A stretch of 25,020 nt of DNA from Haplosporangium gracile (Eukaryota > Mortierellomycota > Mortierellomycetes > Mortierellales > Mortierellaceae). The notes beneath the pieces are model-generated. The model saw nothing but the letters and a program-made list of their open reading frames with translations, ran no database searches and was not told where the DNA came from. The position numbers were made by a program, and so were the translations under genes. This document shows positions 1 to 12,000 of this stretch, in pieces. Every line of letters starts with the position of its first letter. Position 1 is the first letter of the stretch. The DNA is taken from positions 1 to 25,020 of the forward strand of contig JAAAUF010000622.1 in assembly GCA_015499985.1 (NCBI GenBank), in the 5' to 3' direction.

Positions 1-18
1 TTGTATCTTGGTCAGATA

Positions 19-1227
19 CTATAGCATAGTGCCTTCGAGAAATGCTTGCAATGACATTCTCAATGTAAGTGTTTGTGAACGTACCTCATCCTGCTTGTAG
101 TGTTTTTTAATGGCAGCAAAAACGGGAGCCATAGCCATTGGTGCCATGAGATTTCCAGGCAAGTTTTTGTTTTTCTGACATGGGAGAGCGCTCATAGCCT
201 CGACAAAAAATCCATAAGCAACCGTTGCGGTATCTGACGGCGATAAGCACTCTGCTGCTGCTGCCTTGTTCCTGGATTGTTGGCGTCTCTCGCCCGTGTA
301 GAGGATGACGCCCAGACTATTCATGAAGCCCCCATCCTGAATAATCAAATCGAGAAGATGACTCCGAACATCGGGATTGCTCGGCCTCCATTCGATCGTC
401 GGCCAAATGGTCTGAAGTGTTGTCAGACTTCCATTATAAGTAGGTCTGAGTCGATAAAGGGGGGCTCTTGGCGGACAAGGAGGTAACGGGCGATCTTCAA
501 GGACTGCCCGAATGAAGACAGCCGTTGCCATATAGGCATAGACTTGGAGAGTGTTGCAGAGGTCCGTAGCAGAGTGCAATGCTTGCGCCATAGACTGAGA
601 GTCCTTTCGAGTGGCCTGAAAGATCCTGGTGGTTACATTTGAAATGAAGGATGGGTCATGAATGGCTGCAGTCAAAGCAACTCGCTGCTGCTCGCCGAGG
701 CTTGTTGTCTTTGTAACGGACGTGTGTGACACAAAAGCAATCGATGATTCCATGGTAGGAAGCGGTGGTGGAGTAGTGAGACTGTTGTTGGTAGTTGGTG
801 GTGAGAATAAGAGACGAAGCTTGTCCGCATCTGTCATGGCCAATGTTGCGGTTGATGATGTTGGCACAACTCCCAGAATTGATGATACCGAGCTTGAATC
901 CAAAGGCCTTGTAGCGGTAGGTGATGGGTCATGGATTGTTGACGCTTGCAGAAAAAGCGCGATCGAATCAGCAGGTTTGATACTGGAATATTGAGAGGTA
1001 GCGTTGACATTGCTTCGAGAATCTGGCAAGGGTGGCGGGGTATAAGATGAAACGTTGAACGTCGAGGAAGTAGTGGATCGACCGGGTGTCGCTGTTAGCT
1101 CCTTGAGGATGACTTGAAGGTTCTTCAAAATAGTCCAGAATGCGCCGTTTTTATCGTTGAGACTTCCCAGCCGAAGGAGCCAAGTCGAGGGAGGTGGAAA
1201 TGGTTTTCGGTAGCCAATCAAAATCAT
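19..1227 (-). CDS. Hypothetical protein, probably partial at its C-terminus
   Basis: An open frame of 402 codons on the minus strand that I cannot assign to a family. Residues about 45-160 are rich in Ser, Thr and Pro and look disordered. Residues about 175-395 look like a folded, mostly helical domain, starting near SLGEQQRVALTAAIHDPSF and containing QVYAYMATAVFIRAVLEDR. There is no signal peptide and no clear membrane segment. The reading frame runs to a TAG at 19-21. However, a consensus donor (GTACGT, intron from 84 downward) follows KQDE, and an acceptor CTATAG sits at 19-24, so splicing out 84-19 would keep the frame open to the window edge; the true C-terminus may lie outside. The start is also uncertain: the ATG at 1225-1227 is the first in frame. 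An acceptor with a TACTAAC branch site, near 1300-1335 on the same strand, suggests an intron just upstream. Confidence 0.55.
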   Translation of the reverse strand: MILIGYRKPFPPPSTWLLRLGSLNDKNGAFWTILKNLQVILKELTATPGRSTTSSTFNVSSYTPPPLPDSRSNVNATSQYSSIKPADSIALFLQASTIHDPSPTATRPLDSSSVSSILGVVPTSSTATLAMTDADKLRLLFSPPTTNNSLTTPPPLPTMESSIAFVSHTSVTKTTSLGEQQRVALTAAIHDPSFISNVTTRIFQATRKDSQSMAQALHSATDLCNTLQVYAYMATAVFIRAVLEDRPLPPCPPRAPLYRLRPTYNGSLTTLQTIWPTIEWRPSNPDVRSHLLDLIIQDGGFMNSLGVILYTGERRQQSRNKAAAAECLSPSDTATVAYGFFVEAMSALPCQKNKNLPGNLMAPMAMAPVFAAIKKHYKQDEVRSQTLTLRMSLQAFLEGTML

Positions 1228-2712
1228 TCATTTCGTAGACGCGTGGGTTCGCCTTGGACATCAACCAGAATGATCATTTTGGTGACTTTAGAGCCAGAGA
1301 GGTGCCCTAGAAAGACACATCTCGATGATGCCGTTAGTAAGCTATCAGAGCAGAGACTTTTGCGTATCTGTCTATGTACTTTTTTAACAGAAAGGAGATA
1401 TTGCACCTCGCAATAACCAAATGATCGTAGTAGACGCGTAAAAAAAAGTTGCCTAGACAACAATTTCGAATCGTGTTTCTTACTTTCCATACTCTTGTTT
1501 TTATCTAGCAAAATGTCGTTTCTGATTCAAAGCCATTAAAGTGGATTTGTATTAAACAATCCCAGAAACTAAATAATTTTCAAAGAGATTAGAGAAATAC
1601 TGACCAAAAAAACTATATTGGTACCTACAAATAGGCATTCGAGAGAGTATTTCTTAATTTTCACTTCTCATGTCCACATTCTCCTTTGATTTTTACATGT
1701 AGGCGGTTGAAATGGTTTTCTGGGTTCAATAACTGTTTTCAAAAAGAAGAATGAATGCGTTTCGATGAAGAAAAAGGTAGCGAGGTGTGGGTACGAAAGG
1801 TTTTCTTATTTTATTTCTACTTTACTTATTATGGCCTGCTCCCATATGTTTTATTCTACACAAAATCATAAGGAGAGAGAGAAAGAGAGAGAGGGAGGAA
1901 GGGAGAGAGAAGGGACATAGGAAGAAATAAACAAAATAAGAAAGGCCTCGTAGAGCAGAAGAGAAATAGGAGGACGAACGTTTTTTATTTATTTTACCAT
2001 GTTTTTACAGCTCCCTGTAAGTCTTGGCTATACACTCCACCTTTCTAACGGATGACATGTACTCACCTTGCTTGTTTTGTCGCATCTTTCACCTGCGATA
2101 GTGGCTGCAACAGGATCAGCGGTTCGAAGAGAAAAGGCAGTTCAGTAAAGAAGGGGCTGTTCCTAGACAACAAAGACCATTAACTCTGAAGTGTGTCTCG
2201 TCGTACACAAAGTCGACTCAGCTTCTTCATTATAGAACGCTAAGAAAAGTTGCCTCGCATGTAAAAGACGGGGAGGCAGGTAGTGGGTTCTTTTATGTGT
2301 AAACTCTTTGCTACACTTTTGTGTTTTACGACAGCAACAAGTCCAAGGAGAAGGTTTATAGGCCCAATAGCCTTGTGTTTTTCGCGGTCTATTTCTCTGA
2401 AAGGTAAGAGTTGTTTGTTGAAAGGGAAATACTTGGTTATTGTTATTCATGAGACTAACGAAGACTAAAAAACAAAAGAAACTCAAGAGGTTCTACTGGT
2501 TAATGGTCAAAACAACCAAAAAGGCCTTCGAACAGCAACAATCATAATTCCAGCGCTGGTTGTTACTTTTCTTACTGTGTTTTTGTGTTTTAGACAACAT
2601 AGGTGGAAAAGGAGAATAGGTAGGATTGGGTGGGGTGCGGGTGAAGAGTCGTCTAATATGAGTGTGCATTTCTAAGCGCTCTCGCGGTCGATCGTGACTG
2701 CAGATAAATTTA
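1228..2712. other. Intergenic region, no convincing gene
   Basis: About 1.5 kb between the hypothetical gene and the 3' end of the Vac1-like gene. It holds a purine-rich GA tract (about 1870-1920), AT-rich stretches, and scattered short open frames without recognisable domains or codon pattern. On the minus strand, GTGAGT at about 2066 and CTTACAG at about 2018 could bound a short leader intron, and a TACTAAC branch plus TTTCTAG acceptor near 1300-1335 could be a 5' leader intron of the hypothetical gene. I see no RNA gene. Confidence 0.5.
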
Positions 2713-5277
2713 TTAATTTCTCAATGATCGTCGTTGCCCTGATTGGATCGCTGCTATCTCGCTCTCGAGATCCTCCAGGCTCATCTTGAGCGACTTAACA
2801 TCGTCAAACTTGCGCTTACGACTGGCCTCCTCAATGTACGACTCCACCAGTCGCTTCTGATCCTCCATGACAGCCAGCTGAGCCAAACTCTCAATCTCTG
2901 CCTCATTATCTATCGCGTCGGGCTGAGGGGACGATATCGATGGTGCCGGGGAGGACAAGGTTGGTGATGGATTCCCTGGAGGCTTACTCTTCCCAAACAC
3001 CTTGGGGATAACGGAAAGCGGGAACATGTTTGTCTGCAGGTACTGTGTTGCCCACCAGTAGAGATTCGTGTTGAGTTGTTTTTGGTGTTGAGAGTGCGTA
3101 GGTAGCTTGGCAATCTTTTTACTAATTGCGTCAAATAGCGCAAAGTCGTCCAAGAGTTCCTTCCTTGTCCGAGCAGCAAGCTGGTAGTCTGGATGGGTCT
3201 GATTCATGTCGTTTTTTTGTCTATTGTCGGCGTCAAACCACATAGCAAAACAATGTTACTCCTTAGCCAGTCCAATGAGCTGATAGTACGCATCGCATTG
3301 TGAAGCAAAGGCTGTATATTTACCCCAAAGTCGTAAGCATCTCCTGAAACCTGGGCAATGCAAGATCAATCCTGGCTTTCAGTCGCATCAACGACCCATA
3401 GTATTTTACTACGGCATTCGGCCGCCTTTGGTCCGCTGCATGCTCTCTCCGCTTGAAGGCTGTGTGAATACATTCCTTGCACGCCCTTGTATGTCCAACT
3501 GATTCTGATCCGTCAGGGTCTACAGCGATATGGAAAATGTATTAGCAATTCAAACCTCAATTGCGCCATATTCGATCATATCACAGCCGGTAGATGGGTG
3601 TTACTTACAGCTAGTCATGCTCAAGTATAGAGCAGCCTTCGTCGAGCAGTTATCACAAATAACGCGACCACAAAGGCGGCAATGATGCTTGCGGTTGCCA
3701 TAGCGGTTAAAGATAGAGCTAATTAAAAAAGGATATATGTGAGTAATTTGATCCATATTTGTAGCGAGGTAGTATTATAGGCGGCACTAAATTGCGACTT
3801 ACAGGCATATGTAGCAGGCTGGCACTGTCGAATCGTCCTCCCATTTGACAATTGCTTGTTCGGCAACTATCGACGCAAAATAATGAAAATGTGTTACTAA
3901 CAGGGTTGTAGGTATAACACATCTATCTTCTTCCTTCATTATGAATACACATGCACCTTTCAGTTGCTGGCCTCGTGACGTGACTGATCGGAAAAGCCCT
4001 TTAGCTCGGACGGACCCTGTTGCTGACGAAATAGACGAAAAGCTGGCTGTAGGTGACGAGACGAGGGGTGAAGATGACACTCCCGAGTCATATTGTTGAT
4101 GAATCTGCGCTAGTTTTTCAATCCTCTTTTCTAGTCGATTGACTTCCAGATGCTTTTTCTCGGCGCTCTTTATCCTGATGCTCATGAAGTCCGTGGTCAA
4201 GCTGCGATGGACACCTATTTTATGCCAAAAATGTAGATCAAATTAATTTTAAAGTCAAGTAAGGGCCTACAGCACACGAGAGCGATGATATAGTCAAGAT
4301 CAAAAACAAAAACCTACCTCCAGCATGGAGTCCATCTTCTTCTTTCTTGGCCTTGACAAAGCATGTTTCGCATACGCGGCACCAAAGTCCATTAGTATCA
4401 TGTCGGGCTTGCGCATCAAGCTTGATTTGGAAAGAAGAATGGGCCTCGCAAAACATATTTCCGCAGCTATATATGTGCAAAGGCAGTAATATCTCAGTAT
4501 TCACTTCAACGACAATTATGGACCCTAAAGATATTTCCCGAAGCACAGCACAACTTGTAGTTACCTTCGACAGTGCTGACGACCAAATCGAATACCAAGA
4601 CCTTTGTCGCAATTGTGCTGAAAGCAGACATCGCGCTCTGATTCTCTGACCCAGTGTCTCTTGGTCACAACTGCATCTGCTCGAGGATCAGTCCAGCCCT
4701 GAAATCCTCCTGATGGTGGCGGGCCAGCCATGCTGTTTCCTGGAGCAGCAGCAGAGTCGATATCAAGATCCTGAATCTTTCTCAAGAGCTCAGAAGAGTT
4801 GGCGGGTATATTCTTGAAGGTCGTGGTAGCTTGTTTGGTAATAGGGTTAAAGACCTTTTGGGCACTCCTGAAGAAGTTGGTAACAGCAGATTTGACATCT
4901 TCCGGTTCTTCGGGGTGGATGGTGTCGAGATGCTGATTGAGCTGGGCGAGGTTGCGTAGGCTAATGTTGCAGATAGGACAGGCTACACCTTGGGGAGGGG
5001 TTCCATTTCCGTTATTGGTACCATTTACAGTCGAAGCAGGTCTGGACTGGGGTGATTTTGGTGGCGGCGTAGGACGTCCATCGTTGGAGGTAGGCGAGGA
5101 GGCAACTAGGGAAGACTGGGGCCGTGCACCAGAGGGAGGTCCAAACTGGCGGCGCTTTGAGATGGTGACTGAGCGAGTTAGCTGTTGTTGCTGTTGCTGT
5201 TGCTGTTGTAGTTGCAAGGATGTGGGCACAGCAAGGTTCCTTTGGTTCTGTTGAGTGGCGGCGGCATTGGTCGCCAT
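2713..5277 (-). CDS. VAC1: Rabenosyn-5/Vac1(Pep7)-like double-FYVE endosomal protein
   Basis: Likely role: a PI3P-binding Rab5/SNARE tether on early endosomes, acting in transport to the vacuole. Exons on the minus strand: 5277-4565, 4466-4318, 4214-3957, 3866-3803, 3718-3609, 3519-3324 and 3220-2713. The six introns are 84-103 bp, all GT-AG, and the spliced length is 1998 nt (665 aa). Domains in order: a Q run (residues 22-32); a Pro/Ser-rich linker; a C2H2 finger (C100, C103, H116, H121) as in rabenosyn N-termini; a first divergent FYVE (about 207-275, with RQHCRSCGNMFC formed across intron 1); a coiled coil (EVNRLEKRIEKL). A second, canonical FYVE (about 383-450) has WEDD and RKHHCRLCG, the PI3P-binding signatures. 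A C-terminal Rab-binding-like helix pair follows (SYIEEASRKRKFDDVKSLK). The exon 6-7 join restores the conserved TLGQKNDMNQTHPDYQLA. The length matches fungal Vac1 proteins. It shares a 193-bp divergent promoter with the glucosidase II gene. Confidence 0.93.
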
Positions 5278-5470
5278 GAGATGGGTGAAGAGAAGGAGCG
5301 AGTAAAGTTGAGAAGAGAGAATGTGAAGCGTGGAACTGAAAAAGGTCGACGCTTTTTAAAGTCAAAGCTGGCAGAAATCACCTGACACAGGAACGTTACT
5401 CCTTCTTGCCACATGGTCATTCTTTTCTTCTTCTGCAATCGCACCTCACTAACATACCCAACCGGACCCC
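5278..5470. promoter_or_regulatory. Divergent promoter between VAC1-like and glucosidase II alpha genes
   Basis: Only 193 bp separate the two start codons, which face away from each other, so both genes must draw on this interval or on each other's leader. No clear TATA box is visible. The interval includes the motif TTTTTAAAGTC near 5352-5362 and C/T-rich stretches on the plus strand (5411-5430). The assignment is from gene geometry; transcription start sites are not visible. Confidence 0.6.
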
Positions 5471-8400
5471 ATGTTCAATCGGTCTCGTATGCATCGGGCA
5501 AGTCCGTCTTTCAGAGGCGCCGTGTCCAGGAGAACCGTGCTTTGGCCAATTGCTATTTCTCTCACAATGGTCCTTGTGGTCAGCGCCGTCAAGACGGAGG
5601 ACTTCAAAACTTGCGCCCAGAGCGGATTCTGTACAAGGAATCGAGCATATGCAGATCTTGCCAGCGAGACCCTACACTGGGAGTCTCCGTTTCGCCTCGA
5701 CCCAACTTCCGTCCAGCTGGAGGACGGTATCTTGACTGGAGATCTGATATACTCTCCCACGACGTCCTCAAGCTCGGGAGAATCAGGTGGCGCCCTCAAT
5801 GCTGGATATACCCTCGAGGTTCACCTCCTTGACAATGATGCAGTTCGAGTGCGGATGAGTGAGCGAGACTCACAGCGACGTCGTTATGATGGTCTGCAAA
5901 AGACTGTTCTAGTTAAGCCATTGATCTCCAGCACTCAGTACGACCAACTGGCGCGGGATGAGGATGGGCTCTTCACTATCACTTATGGATCTCAACGTCA
6001 GAACTCAGCCCGCATCCGTTTCGCACCCTTCCAAATCGAGTTCCTAGTCGATGACGTCTCAACGTTGGTGCTAAATGAAGGCGGGCTGTTGAAAATCGAG
6101 GCCGCCCAAGCTCGGAGTGAGGTGACTGACACTCGGACACGAACCCCACTCGAGCGCCGTTTGGAGCAAGGAATGTGGTCAGAGCGCTTCAAAGATATCA
6201 TCGACACGAAACCGAGAGGTATGAGGCAGAGCACAGTATCTTGGGCGTGTGCAGGTTCAATTCACGCAGCCCAGCATTTAATCAAAATCTAAAATCGTTA
6301 CTTAGGGCCCGAGTCATTTGGTCTTGACATCACTTTTTCCGAGATCGAGGACGTCTATGGAATCCCTGAGCATGCTTCAAGTCTCTCCCTCAAGACCACC
6401 AGAAGTTCAGGAGCGCAATATACCGAGCCCTATCGGCTCTATAATCTTGACGTCTTTGAGTACGAGGTCGACAGTCCGATGGCCCTCTACGGATCAATCC
6501 CATTCATGCTTGGACACAGCAAGAACAAGACGGCAGGAGTATTTTGGATGAACGCTGCAGAGACATGGATCGACATTGAAAAGATCAAAAGCACATCTGG
6601 GTCAAACCGCAAGTCAACGCGTACTCATTGGTACAGCGAGGCTGGCGTTCTTGACCTGTTTGTTTTCTTGGGTCCAACTCATCGCGATATTTTCAAGCAG
6701 TACTCCTCTCTTGTAGGAGCGACCGCTTTGCCACAGTCATTTGCCATTGGATACCATCAGTGCCGATGGAATTATATCTCCCAGAAAGATATCACCGAAG
6801 TGGATGCAGGGTTTGAAACGCACGAGATTCCGTATGATGTCCTCTGGCTCGACATTGAACACACCGATGGGAAGAGATACTTTACGTGGGACCTCATACA
6901 GTTTCCTGATCCAATCGATATGCAGCTACACCTTGCTAGCAAGGGACGCAAGGTACTTTTTTTTCTTCTTTTTTCCTTGCTCACGTTTTGGAAGCAGCTT
7001 ATAACAAGTCCTTACACGTTATGACCATGTAGATGGTCACTATCATCGATCCACATATCAAAATGGACAAAGAATACCATATATCCAAAGAGGCCACCGA
7101 CAAGAGTTTGTTTGTCATGAACAACTACTTCTCCCCGTTTGGTGGCTGGTGCTGGCCAGGCAGTTCTCAGTGGATTGACTTTGAGAACCCTCGAGCTAAG
7201 GACTGGTGGGCGTCCCAGTTCTCGTACGACCGGTACATAGGATCGACCAACACCCTGTTCACTTGGAACGACATGAACGAGCCTTCTGTCTTCACAGGAC
7301 CAGAGATCACGCTTCCCAAGGATGCTATGCACTACAATCGCGTCGAGCACAGAAGTATCCATAACATCTATGGAGCCATGTTTGTAAGTTCTTACTTTTA
7401 ACCCGCGAATGCATGGCTGCTTTGAGGATCGCGTCAAAGCTCGTCTGAGAAAGTACCATTGACTGAAAATCCATTGGCACTTCGCTAGCATGCTGCCACT
7501 GCTCAAGGTCTTACCACGCGTAACGAAACCCTACAGCGGCCGTTTGTTCTGTCTCGAGCTTTCTTTGCTGGCAGTCAGCGGTACGGATCCATCTGGACTG
7601 GAGATAACAAGGCCTCTTGGGAGCACTATGCGGTGGCTACACCTATGCTTCTGACAATTGGGCTGGCAGGTCTTCCTTTCTCTGGCGCAGATGTTGGCGG
7701 GTTCTTTGGTGACCCAGAACCGGAGCTCTTGACGCGTTGGTACCAGGCTGGAGCCTTTTATCCGTTCTTTAGAGCCCATGCTCACTTGGACAGCAAGCGA
7801 CGTGAGCCGTGGCTTTTTGGAGAGCCCTACACGTCTCAGATCAGAGCGGCCATAAGGACACGATACTCTCTGCTCCCATTTTGGTATACATTGTTTCAAG
7901 AGGCAAGCATTGACGGTGTGCCCATCATCAGGCAAGTCAAGATAACCAATTGCTGACCATTGTTGATTTTAAATGCAGCCCCTTTAACAGTAGACGGAAG
8001 CTATATGCTGTGTAACTTTATAACTTTAACTAGGCCAATGTTCTTTGAGTTCCCAAGCGATGAGTCAACATATCGTATGGAGGACCAGTTCATGGTGGGC
8101 GATGCCCTAGTCGTCAAACCAGTCACCACGGCGGGTGCCACCCATTCCGAGGTTTACTTTGCCGGTAACGACAAATGGTTCGACTTTTATGATGGTCAGG
8201 TGAAGCGGGGTCCCGGTGTACAGTCGGTGCCATCTCCAGCCTACAAGATACCAGTCTATCAACGTGCGGGAACCATTATCCCGAAACGCGAGAAACCGCG
8301 GCGGTCGTCCAAGGAGATGGAGAATGATCCTTTCACGTTGGTGATTGCGGTGGATAGCAAAGGAGAGGCATCTGGCCGACTCTATTTGGATGACGGTGAG

Positions 8401-8706
8401 ACTTTTGAGTACACTCGCGGTGATTATATCCTGCGGGAATTCAAGGTACAGGGAAAGGTACTGACATCGCGGTCCCTGAATCGCCAAGAGTCCGAGACCG
8501 AGTGGAGTTTTGTCCAGCGGTTCTCGTCGCTCAAGGTCGAACGGATTGTGTTCCAGGGATTGAGTGAATTTGTCTCGCGTGCGGTCATTGACGGCCGCCC
8601 CACTGCTGTTGAGAGCCGGCACGATGTCGCAGGGGGACAAAATGTGGTCATTGTCCGGAAGGCCGACCTGTCAATCGGCCAAGACTGGTCTGTTACTCTA
8701 TCATAA
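5471..8706 (+). CDS. ROT2: Glucosidase II catalytic alpha subunit (GH31)
   Basis: ER alpha-glucosidase that trims the two inner alpha-1,3-linked glucoses from N-glycans in the calnexin cycle; it normally pairs with a beta subunit not present here. Exons: 5471-6218, 6306-6952, 7033-7383, 7489-7931, 8034-8706, totalling 2862 nt (953 aa), close to the family's usual 940-970. The N-terminus has a basic region and a hydrophobic segment (about 24-41, [17 protein letters not shown]), then [12 protein letters not shown], the hallmark start of mature glucosidase II alpha. The GH31 core includes [16 protein letters not shown]. The nucleophile is D545 in [10 protein letters not shown], the acid/base D621 in WTGDN, and [19 protein letters not shown] and FFRAHAHLD follow. 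Intron 4 (7932-8033) begins GCAAGT, so it is a GC-AG intron; only this splice gives [16 protein letters not shown]. The C-terminal beta domains are intact. The gene symbol follows yeast; animals call it GANAB. Confidence 0.96.
7932..8033 (+). other. GC-AG intron in glucosidase II alpha gene
   Basis: The 5' end reads AG|GCAAGTCAAG and the 3' end ACTTTAACTAG|GCC. The AG/GCAAGT context is the usual one for the minority GC-AG class spliced by the major spliceosome. Joining 7931 to 8034 rebuilds the conserved GVPIIRP-x-EFP segment in frame. The nearby GTCAAG would not keep the family sequence. Confidence 0.85.
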
Positions 8707-9098
8707 TTTATTTTCATAAAAACGAACGCCTGCTCCTATTCAGTCATTTCAATGGGATGCGAAAGCGAGTCACATTCGCTGGTCTCTTCACGTTCTTTGA
8801 AAGGTTCAGAGCGAGAAGCGAAGGCATGCAACCGCCAGCCCTTTCTATTCTTTTTCTTCTTATTTCATCGCTCTTTCTCTTCACACGCCTCCTGTCTACA
8901 CTCCCACCTTTCATAAAAAACTTCCTTTTCGACCTGCAACTCCCCACCAATCCAATCCAACTCGGCACCTCTCGCCTTCGTGTGCTGCCTTCCCTGCCTG
9001 CGGCAAAGACCCCGCAACAACAACAGCTACACCAGTAACAGCGAACTCCATTTCCTCACTGCCTACCCTCTGACCCCGTGATCGCCTCCAGCCAGCTC
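8707..9098 (+). other. Intergenic region and pyrimidine-rich leader of the myotubularin gene
   Basis: This 392-bp interval lies between tandem plus-strand genes. From about 8840 it becomes strongly C/T-rich on the plus strand, typical of fungal core promoters and 5' leaders. An open frame from 8757 to 9038 is explained by this composition (Leu/Phe/Ser/Pro) and shows no domain. Confidence 0.5.
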
Positions 9099-12000
9099 AT
9101 GGACTACATCAAGATTGCCAAGGTAACAACAACAGTTAAACGCAGCAAAAGACGAAGTAACTCTTACTCCTGGTCACTCGCGCAGACACGACTCTGAACG
9201 AAGACTGACTCTCTGACTGGTTTCTGTTACTTTGGACGGTGTCTCCCTCCCTACTAACATCTCCTCACCATATGACCTTTCGCTTACTCCTTTAGGTGAA
9301 TGCGGTCCAGCTCGAGAAGGGACAGTCGACCTACATCGGGACGTTGCATCTGACAGCCCACCACCTGATCTTTTTCCATCCAGACCAAGAGATTTGGGTA
9401 AGCATGGCTGTGAAAGGAGAAGCTGTTTATGCTCTTTTCCCTTCCCCTGCGGCTAAAACGGGTGGGGATATGTATCACCAAAACCAAAGATTATTACTTG
9501 CAATATTGAGCGGACTTAGACCTTGGCTTGTCCTGTCTTGCCCATGACGATATTTGTCCAGAGGAAAACGAAAGGAGAAAAAACTCATAATCTCTTTCTC
9601 GTCGTCGTCTTCTTTTTCTTGTTCTGTCGACTCATCGCCCTCTTTATATTTCTCCGGTCGTTACACATTCACAAACAATCACATCCTTCTTCCTCGACTA
9701 TTTAGATTTCATACCCGACTATCCACACCGTCGAAAAGGGCCTGCCTACAGTCCACAACGTATGGCCGCTCCATATCCGGTGCCATAATTTTATCTTTGT
9801 CGCCCTCAATTTCCAGTCCGAGAAGGATGTCACCGATGTCTACGAAAGTATTCAGAAGCTAACATGCATCGGTAAGTCAGCAAGTATTGTATTATTGGTT
9901 ATACGTGGTTGCTTGCTCTTGCACAGATTTGCTCACGGTATTTTTGGTATTTTCAAACTACAGGTTCGGTCGAACAACTCTACGCCTTCTTCTATACACC
10001 ATCGCCGGCATTCAAAACGACGGATGGTTGGCAGATTTATGACCCTCTGCTGGAGTATGAGCGCATGGGTGTAATGTCTAAGAGTGACCAATGGCGAGTT
10101 TCTGAGCTGAACAGGTCATATACTGTAAGTATCTGGTCTGCACGAAAGGGTCATTTGTTCAAATTTGTTTGAGGGCAGACCAATTGAGGAACGGAGAAGT
10201 TAACATGCTGACTTTTTGCACGTCCTTACATGATTTTCATGCTAGTTCTCGCCAACGTATCCTCAGTTGATTGTGGTGCCTTCTAAAATCAGTGACACTG
10301 TGTTGCAATATGCCGCCAAACACAGGAGTAAAGCGAGAATCCCAGCACTGAGTTATCTGCACTGGAACAACATGGTAAGTAGACCGTAAACACCAGGTTT
10401 GCAGCTCGCCTCTATGCAAGAGAACGTTATTTTTTAACATCTGATTTTCCATTTTCATTTCATACAAAAATCAAAACCCCGTCTCGACTAGGCGTCCATC
10501 ACAAGATCCAGTCAGCCCATGGTCGGCCTTAAGCAGAATCGTTCCATTCAGGACGAAAAACTGATCGAGGCTATTTTCATAACTAATGTTCCTCAGTCGT
10601 CTTCAGGAAACCCGGTATATGGAAGCACGGCAACTAATCTTATCATCGACGCGCGACCCACGGCGAACGCAATGGCGAACACAGCCGTTGGAGCAGGAAC
10701 AGAGAACATGGAGAACTACAGAAACTGCAAGAAGGTCTACTCTGGAATCGACAACATCCACGTTATGCGTGATAGTTTAAATAAACTAGTGGAAGGTAAC
10801 GACTTATAGTATGTTTTCTTGGTCAATCATTACCCAATGACATTCTGACAGATCTCCTGCTAAAACACCTCTGTGACTTTATGTTAATAGCGCTACAAGA
10901 GATAGACATCAAAGGATCAGTCAACAAACCTATGTTGCAAAAGTCAGGATGGTTGAAACACATCGGAGCTGTCATGGATGGAGCCGTCATGATTGTGCGC
11001 AACATTCATATATCTAGCTCGCACGTCTTGGTTCATTGCTCTGACGGATGGGATCGCACCGCCCAGTTGACTTCTGTTGCCCAGATCTGCCTTGACCCTT
11101 ACTACAGAACGCTGCGAGGTTTCCAAGTCCTGGTCGAGAAGGAGTGGTGCTCGTTTGGATACAAGTTCATGGATCGATGCGGCCATCTTTCGAACGACAA
11201 GAACTTTGTGGCTCTATCGGCAACCAATTCTGCGGCCAACACCTTTGCCAATGTCCAGAACAAGTTTATCAACAACAAGCACATCCGTGAGACGAGTCCC
11301 ATCTTTCACCAGTTCCTGGACTGTGTCTTCCAAACCATGCATCAGTATCCCAAGCGGTTCGAGTTCAACGAGTACTTTCTGACGCAGCTGCATTACCACG
11401 TCTACTCGTGCCAGTTTGGCAATTTTTTGTTCAATTGTCAAAAGGACCGTCGAGAGTACAACGCAACCACCAAGTGCGCCTCGATATGGGACTTTATCAA
11501 CTCGAGCAAGGAAGAATATCTGAACAAGGATTACGACCAGAGTCTCGATAAGGCTCGTGGAGGCGACGAGGGCGTTTTGTTCCCCGACACCAAGGCCATC
11601 AAGTACTGGTCCAAGCTGTTCGGGAGAACTGATGAGGAACTCAACAGTCCCGACGACAACACGAGTCCCAGCAATCCTTCGAATGAAAGGATGACACCAG
11701 AAATGCTTGGATTTGGAAATAACTATGCCGAGTCGGTTGTGTCGGCGGAGGTTGATCATTCTGGTGACGAGCGTGTGGAGTCGGACCCATTGGGCATTGG
11801 ATCGAGCACGTCAACAGCTCCGCCACGTTCGAGTGTCAGGGCCAACATCTTGGTTCGAACCGGAACTCCCACGGGTGGTACACAAGTGTCCGAAGGAGAT
11901 GATTCCTGGCAGAAAAGCGCCGATAACCTTGCGTCCAAGTTTCCAGCTGCACTCTCGGGAGCCTTTGGCGGTGGATTTGTTGATTCCTTTAACCGACTCA

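Noticed and set aside
2163..2486. A 107-codon minus-strand open frame in the left intergenic region
   Set aside because: No domain, odd composition (many Cys, Thr and His), no promoter or splice context.
8757..9038. A 93-codon plus-strand frame before the myotubularin gene, resembling a membrane peptide
   Set aside because: Its Leu/Phe/Ser/Pro content follows from the C/T-rich leader; no conserved motif.
10850..10861. CTGACAG as the acceptor of myotubularin intron 6
   Set aside because: Using it introduces stop codons and loses the conserved KLVEALQEIDIKGS; the acceptor at 10890 restores it.
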